Source: Hyphomicrobium sp. (GTDB lineage Bacteria; Pseudomonadota; Alphaproteobacteria; Rhizobiales; Hyphomicrobiaceae). Taken from it: a stretch of DNA of 6,452 nucleotides. The position numbers were made by a program, and so were the translations under genes. Where the stretch lies: NCBI GenBank assembly GCA_030598645.1, contig JAUVPN010000162.1:1-6452 (forward strand), written 5' to 3'. Shown piece after piece: positions 4,343 through 6,452 of the stretch. Below the pieces are notes generated by a model. That model had not been told where the DNA came from. It made no database searches and saw only the letters and a program-made list of their open reading frames with translations. The stretch's first letter is position 1; each line of letters begins with the position of its first letter.

Positions 4343-4942
4343 TCATCTCAAACCTGCTTGGGCTCGCCTCCTCTGTATCGCTTGCGGTGAAAATGCATCT
4401 GCAACAGCCTCTTTCCATTGCATAGAGAAAATCTTTTTGTTGGGATTCTCCCTAGAACATAGACTCGGCTTTGGTTTCGTTCGCTCAGCAGGCGCAATCG
4501 AGAGCAATCGCGGTAGCTTCAACAAGTAGACGTTCGCTGCCTGAACGGTCCCCTCATAGGCCTCAGCCAGCCCCGTGATTGGTGAGATACGATCAACGCG
4601 CTTCCGCGTGATCCTTCGCACGATCGTCAGCAAACCTGAGGCTTGCAACCGCTTCAATCCGGCGCGGATCGACCCACGAGACAAGCCAGTGTGGCGTTGC
4701 AGCGTGCAATAGGATGGCGAAGTAATTCGTCCTTTGCTGCTGTAGCGGTACAAGAGCGCCCGCAAGATGGTGATGGCCACGTACCCAAGAGAGCCATTGC
4801 GCCGCCCTTTGCGCTTCGTCGCGCGCTCTAAGCCTTCTGCGGCGGTGATGATCTTAGCTCGATCATTGCGATCGAGGTTGCTGGCGTAGACGTGTTCGTT
4901 CAAGATGAAGATGGAGTGCCGCCGATATGGACGGCAAACCAT
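4343..4942 (-). CDS. Winged helix-turn-helix protein, replication-protein-A-like
   Basis: The 199-residue product has a winged helix-turn-helix at about residues 52-112. GYVAITILRALLYRY is the first helix, CTLQRHTGLSRGSIRAGLKR the turn and recognition helix, and ASGLLTIVRRITRKR the wing. After it, a segment near 113-143 ends in VQAANVYLLKLP. Alphaproteobacterial proteins annotated as helix-turn-helix or 'replication protein A' on plasmids and islands share this order: 'AxxILRALL... PSYxxIAxxxxxSRSTVxxxLxxLExxGLLTxVxRI... TSNxYxF'. The match is by remembered pattern. It binds DNA, either at a replication origin or as a regulator. The C-terminus (145-199) is basic and variable. The ATG at 4942 has no visible ribosome binding site, and no better in-frame ATG exists. 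No origin iterons are obvious nearby, only an 8-base repeat ATTGTTTG at 4946 and 4993. Confidence 0.65.
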   Translation of the reverse strand: MVCRPYRRHSIFILNEHVYASNLDRNDRAKIITAAEGLERATKRKGRRNGSLGYVAITILRALLYRYSSKGRITSPSYCTLQRHTGLSRGSIRAGLKRLQASGLLTIVRRITRKRVDRISPITGLAEAYEGTVQAANVYLLKLPRLLSIAPAERTKPKPSLCSRENPNKKIFSMQWKEAVADAFSPQAIQRRRAQAGLR

Positions 4943-5001
4943 TCAATTGTTTGAGTCGAACCAATAATTTCTGGCGGTTTCTAAAAGGCCAGATTGTTTG
5001 C

Positions 5002-5020
5002 TCACGAGCTAACTTCGTGA
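5002..5020. repeat. Inverted repeat TCACGA / TCGTGA
   Basis: TCACGA (5002-5007) and TCGTGA (5015-5020) are perfectly complementary around seven bases. The element lies between the stop of the FecR-like gene (5032) and the start of the winged-helix gene (4942), both on the minus strand. It could be an operator bound by the winged-helix protein itself, or a weak RNA hairpin after the upstream gene. No T run follows. Confidence 0.35.
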
Positions 5021-5031
5021 ATTGACCTGCT

Positions 5032-5460
5032 TTAAGGGCTTGCGGGCTCGTCATCACCCGCGTTTCGAAAAACGGCGATGCCCAACCCGATGGCGCCGGC
5101 AATACCGGCAGCATAGAGGGCATAGGCACCCCAGTCCAGCGGATGATGCTCAAGCATGCCCTGTACTAGCGACGACTGAGGGTCACAGGGCGAATACTCT
5201 CTCACTAAGACAACTCTGCCTTCCTCAACAATGACGGTGCACCCATCATCGTAGACAATTTGGCCACGACCGCCAGGATTAGCGACAACCGAGTCGCCTG
5301 GCCGAACCTGCGTGCGATTGTCGACGGCCACATAACCGTCGCCGCGATGATTGACAAAAACCATACCTTCAATCCTGTCGAGGGTGGCAGCCTGCACCAT
5401 CGTCCCCATAAGAACGGGGAGCGCGACAAAACAAACGGTCAACGATAGCCGTAGGCTCAT
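5032..5460 (-). CDS. FecR-like exported protein with C-terminal membrane helix (142 aa)
   Basis: Residues 1-24 are a signal peptide (MSLRLSLTVCFVALPVLMGT, then MVQA, with likely cleavage before ATL). Residues 27-87 form a beta-rich unit of the FecR-like type: RIEGMVFVNHRGDGYVAVDN, then VRPGDSVVANPGGRGQIVYD, DGCTVIVEEGRVVLV. The pattern 'GxVxVNxGxG... LxPGDxVxxxxGGxxxIxYxDGCxVxVxxGxxxxV...PC' recurs in small rhizobial exported proteins. Cys74 and Cys92 may form a disulfide. Residues 112-132 (AYALYAAGIAGAIGLGIAVF) are a membrane helix, leaving the domain in the periplasm and a short acidic tail inside. The in-frame ATG at 5550 is less likely: the signal peptide begins at 5460, where GGGGG lies seven bases upstream. 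Unlike true FecR it has no N-terminal cytoplasmic anti-sigma part and no sigma factor beside it, so the role is unknown. Confidence 0.7.
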   Translation of the reverse strand: MSLRLSLTVCFVALPVLMGTMVQAATLDRIEGMVFVNHRGDGYVAVDNRTQVRPGDSVVANPGGRGQIVYDDGCTVIVEEGRVVLVREYSPCDPQSSLVQGMLEHHPLDWGAYALYAAGIAGAIGLGIAVFRNAGDDEPASP

Positions 5461-5476
5461 TATCTTGCCCCCAAAA

Positions 5477-5527
5477 CGATAGTCTATCGATCCGTCGCTT
5501 CCCTTGTCGCCAAAGGCCGATCGATAG
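5477..5527. promoter_or_regulatory. Triple CGATAG/CTATCG inverted-repeat cluster upstream of the FecR-like gene
   Basis: CTATCGATC (5484-5492) and GATCGATAG (5519-5527) are a perfect nine-base inverted repeat 26 bases apart. A further CGATAG (5477-5482) makes a palindrome CGATAGTCTATCG with the first. The cluster lies 17-67 bases upstream of the ATG at 5460, where promoter and operator sites are expected. It looks like a multi-site operator for a dimeric regulator, which is not identified. Confidence 0.4.
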
Positions 5528-5771
5528 GGGTCGGATGGGCCGCATTCCAATTTTCAGGTGAACCCGATAACGCAACCGTACCATCCACTCGTCCTGAGTT
5601 ACCCCCGACGGCGAACCTCGCCCCTTGCCGCGTTCAAGACTAACAAGTCTTCCCAATAACCTGATTCGATCAGCCGGATACGCCGTAGACCCCAGCTTAG
5701 TGGCAGTTCGAGCATACGTGTGACATCCTTACGGAGTTCCCCCTCCGACGCACCGAAGACCTAGCGTGTGA
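5528..5771. other. Interval without a supported gene
   Basis: Frames here are short or have unlikely composition. The only structure noted is a six-pair hairpin, AAGACT (5636-5641) / AGTCTT (5646-5651) with loop AACA. No upstream continuation of the recombinase remnant at 5772 could be recognised, so its 5' two-thirds appear to have been deleted or replaced rather than just frameshifted. Confidence 0.45.
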
Positions 5772-6074
5772 GGCGACGCCGGCCCCAATGCTCCGGTGTT
5801 TTCTTCACGTAAGGGCGGGCGCTTAAGCGAACGCGCCGTCAATTACATGATGAAGCGGGCCGCTGAGCGGGCTGGCATCACGGGCTCTGTGTCCCCGCAC
5901 TGGCCGCGTCACGCGCATGGCTCTCACGCGCTTGATCGCGGCGCGAGGCTGCCCGAAACCCAGACAACACTCGACCAAGCCAACACGGGGACGACTTCTG
6001 GTTACCTCCATGCCGAGGCCGACACGTCGAACAGTCTGAGGCTCGATAGGGGGATATTTCGGCGAGGAGCATGA
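5772..6074 (+). pseudogene. Decayed 3' fragment of a second tyrosine recombinase
   Basis: The frame from the TGA at 5769-5771 to the TGA at 6072-6074 encodes only the last third of a recombinase of the same subfamily as the intact one at 876-1781. Homology begins at DAGPNAPVFSSRKGGRL and runs to LDRGIFR; by hand count 18 of 85 aligned residues from RKGGRL to GIFR differ. The N-terminal domain, catalytic Arg I and Lys are missing. HxxR is kept in PHWPRHAHGSH, with Leu changed to Pro. The conserved LGHAN became LDQAN, which replaces the second catalytic His by Gln; the Tyr in SGYLHA remains. It has no ribosome binding site, and the only start would be a GTG at 5796. It cannot be an active enzyme. 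Confidence 0.85.
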
Positions 6075-6452
6075 AGACTCGAAAGCGCCTCCACCTTTGC
6101 AGAATTTCCCAAGCGCTTGCCGACGCAAACAGAGCTATCAGCCGCATCAAAAGGCCGTTTTGTTGAGGGTCATGGCAGCAAACAGCGGTTTCCACCTTCC
6201 TCCAGCATGCGCGGTATTGTCGTCGGGAGCTCCACTCGTGACCCTCATGCTGAGAACCCGCATTCATATGTGGAACGCCCTTTGAGTCCCCCCATTCATT
6301 TCCAAAACATTCATGATCTTTCTATTGCCCAGTATTTTTTTCCGACATTCGCGCCTAGCCTATACCTCCGCAATCGAGCCCACTCAGTATCCGGAAGGGC
6401 ACGCAGGCAATCTCTTGGAAGGCATTTTCGGGCATAAGTCATGCTTCAGTTA
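6075..6452. other. Right-end interval without a recognised gene
   Basis: A plus-strand frame from a TTG at 6117 stays open to 6437 (106 codons) but has no ribosome binding site, low-complexity Ser/Arg/Pro composition and no known motif, so it is not called. A perfect nine-base inverted repeat, TGAGGGTCA (6164-6172) / TGACCCTCA (6239-6247), spans 66 bases. The interval may be remnant DNA of the element that carried the broken recombinase. Confidence 0.45.

Noticed and set aside
6164..6247. Insertion-sequence ends formed by TGAGGGTCA / TGACCCTCA
   Set aside because: Only 66 bases lie between the repeats, with no transposase and no flanking target duplication visible.
6117..6437. Plus-strand 106-codon frame from TTG
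   Set aside because: There is no ribosome binding site, no recognised motif and biased composition; insufficient to call a gene.

Overview
The window looks like an accessory stretch of an alphaproteobacterial genome, most likely Hyphomicrobiales (Rhizobiales). That call rests on fairly high but uneven GC, the families recognised (a short XerC/D-like recombinase, a RepA-like winged-helix protein, a secreted GlcG/HbpS-type protein, a FecR-like periplasmic protein) and one near-consensus CtrA-type box. It is inference from family resemblance; no rRNA, tRNA or core gene fixes the taxon. Gene density is low, with many short ORFs, hairpins and gene remnants, as expected of an old island or a decayed plasmid-derived segment.

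Left part (1-1980): a small basic conserved protein (279-506, minus), a doubtful 32-residue ORF (631-729, minus), a 27-residue one-helix membrane peptide (762-845, minus) and an intact tyrosine recombinase (876-1781, minus). The recombinase has a good sigma70-type promoter that lies over a loxP/dif-like imperfect inverted repeat. Divergent from it is an unrecognised acidic 53-residue protein (1980-2141, plus). Its leader carries a CtrA-like box and two overlapping, mutually exclusive hairpins, one of which buries the Shine-Dalgarno sequence.

Middle (2142-3320): a gene-poor stretch dominated by a two-hairpin element duplicated in tandem with an 82-base period. Compensatory base changes preserve its stem. 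A short repeat of the GTCGGTGGAGAACA type follows, then a 99-residue two-helix membrane protein with a charged C-terminal tail (2575-2874, plus), a small coding remnant on the minus strand, and a 15-base tandem repeat.

Right part (3321-6452): a secreted GlcG/HbpS (DUF336) protein behind a strong ribosome binding site (3321-4157, plus), a winged-helix replication/regulator-type protein (4343-4942, minus), a FecR-like exported protein with a C-terminal membrane helix (5032-5460, minus) with an inverted-repeat operator candidate upstream, and a decayed fragment of a second recombinase of the same subfamily as the first (5772-6074, plus, opposite orientation). The last 380 bases hold no convincing gene.

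The intact and broken recombinases in inverted orientation bracket about 4 kb of cargo, suggesting remnants of a mobile element. No complete insertion sequence, CRISPR array or defence system is visible. The strongest candidates for undescribed biology are the covarying tandem hairpin repeat (2237-2384) and the alternative leader hairpins at 1916-1971.
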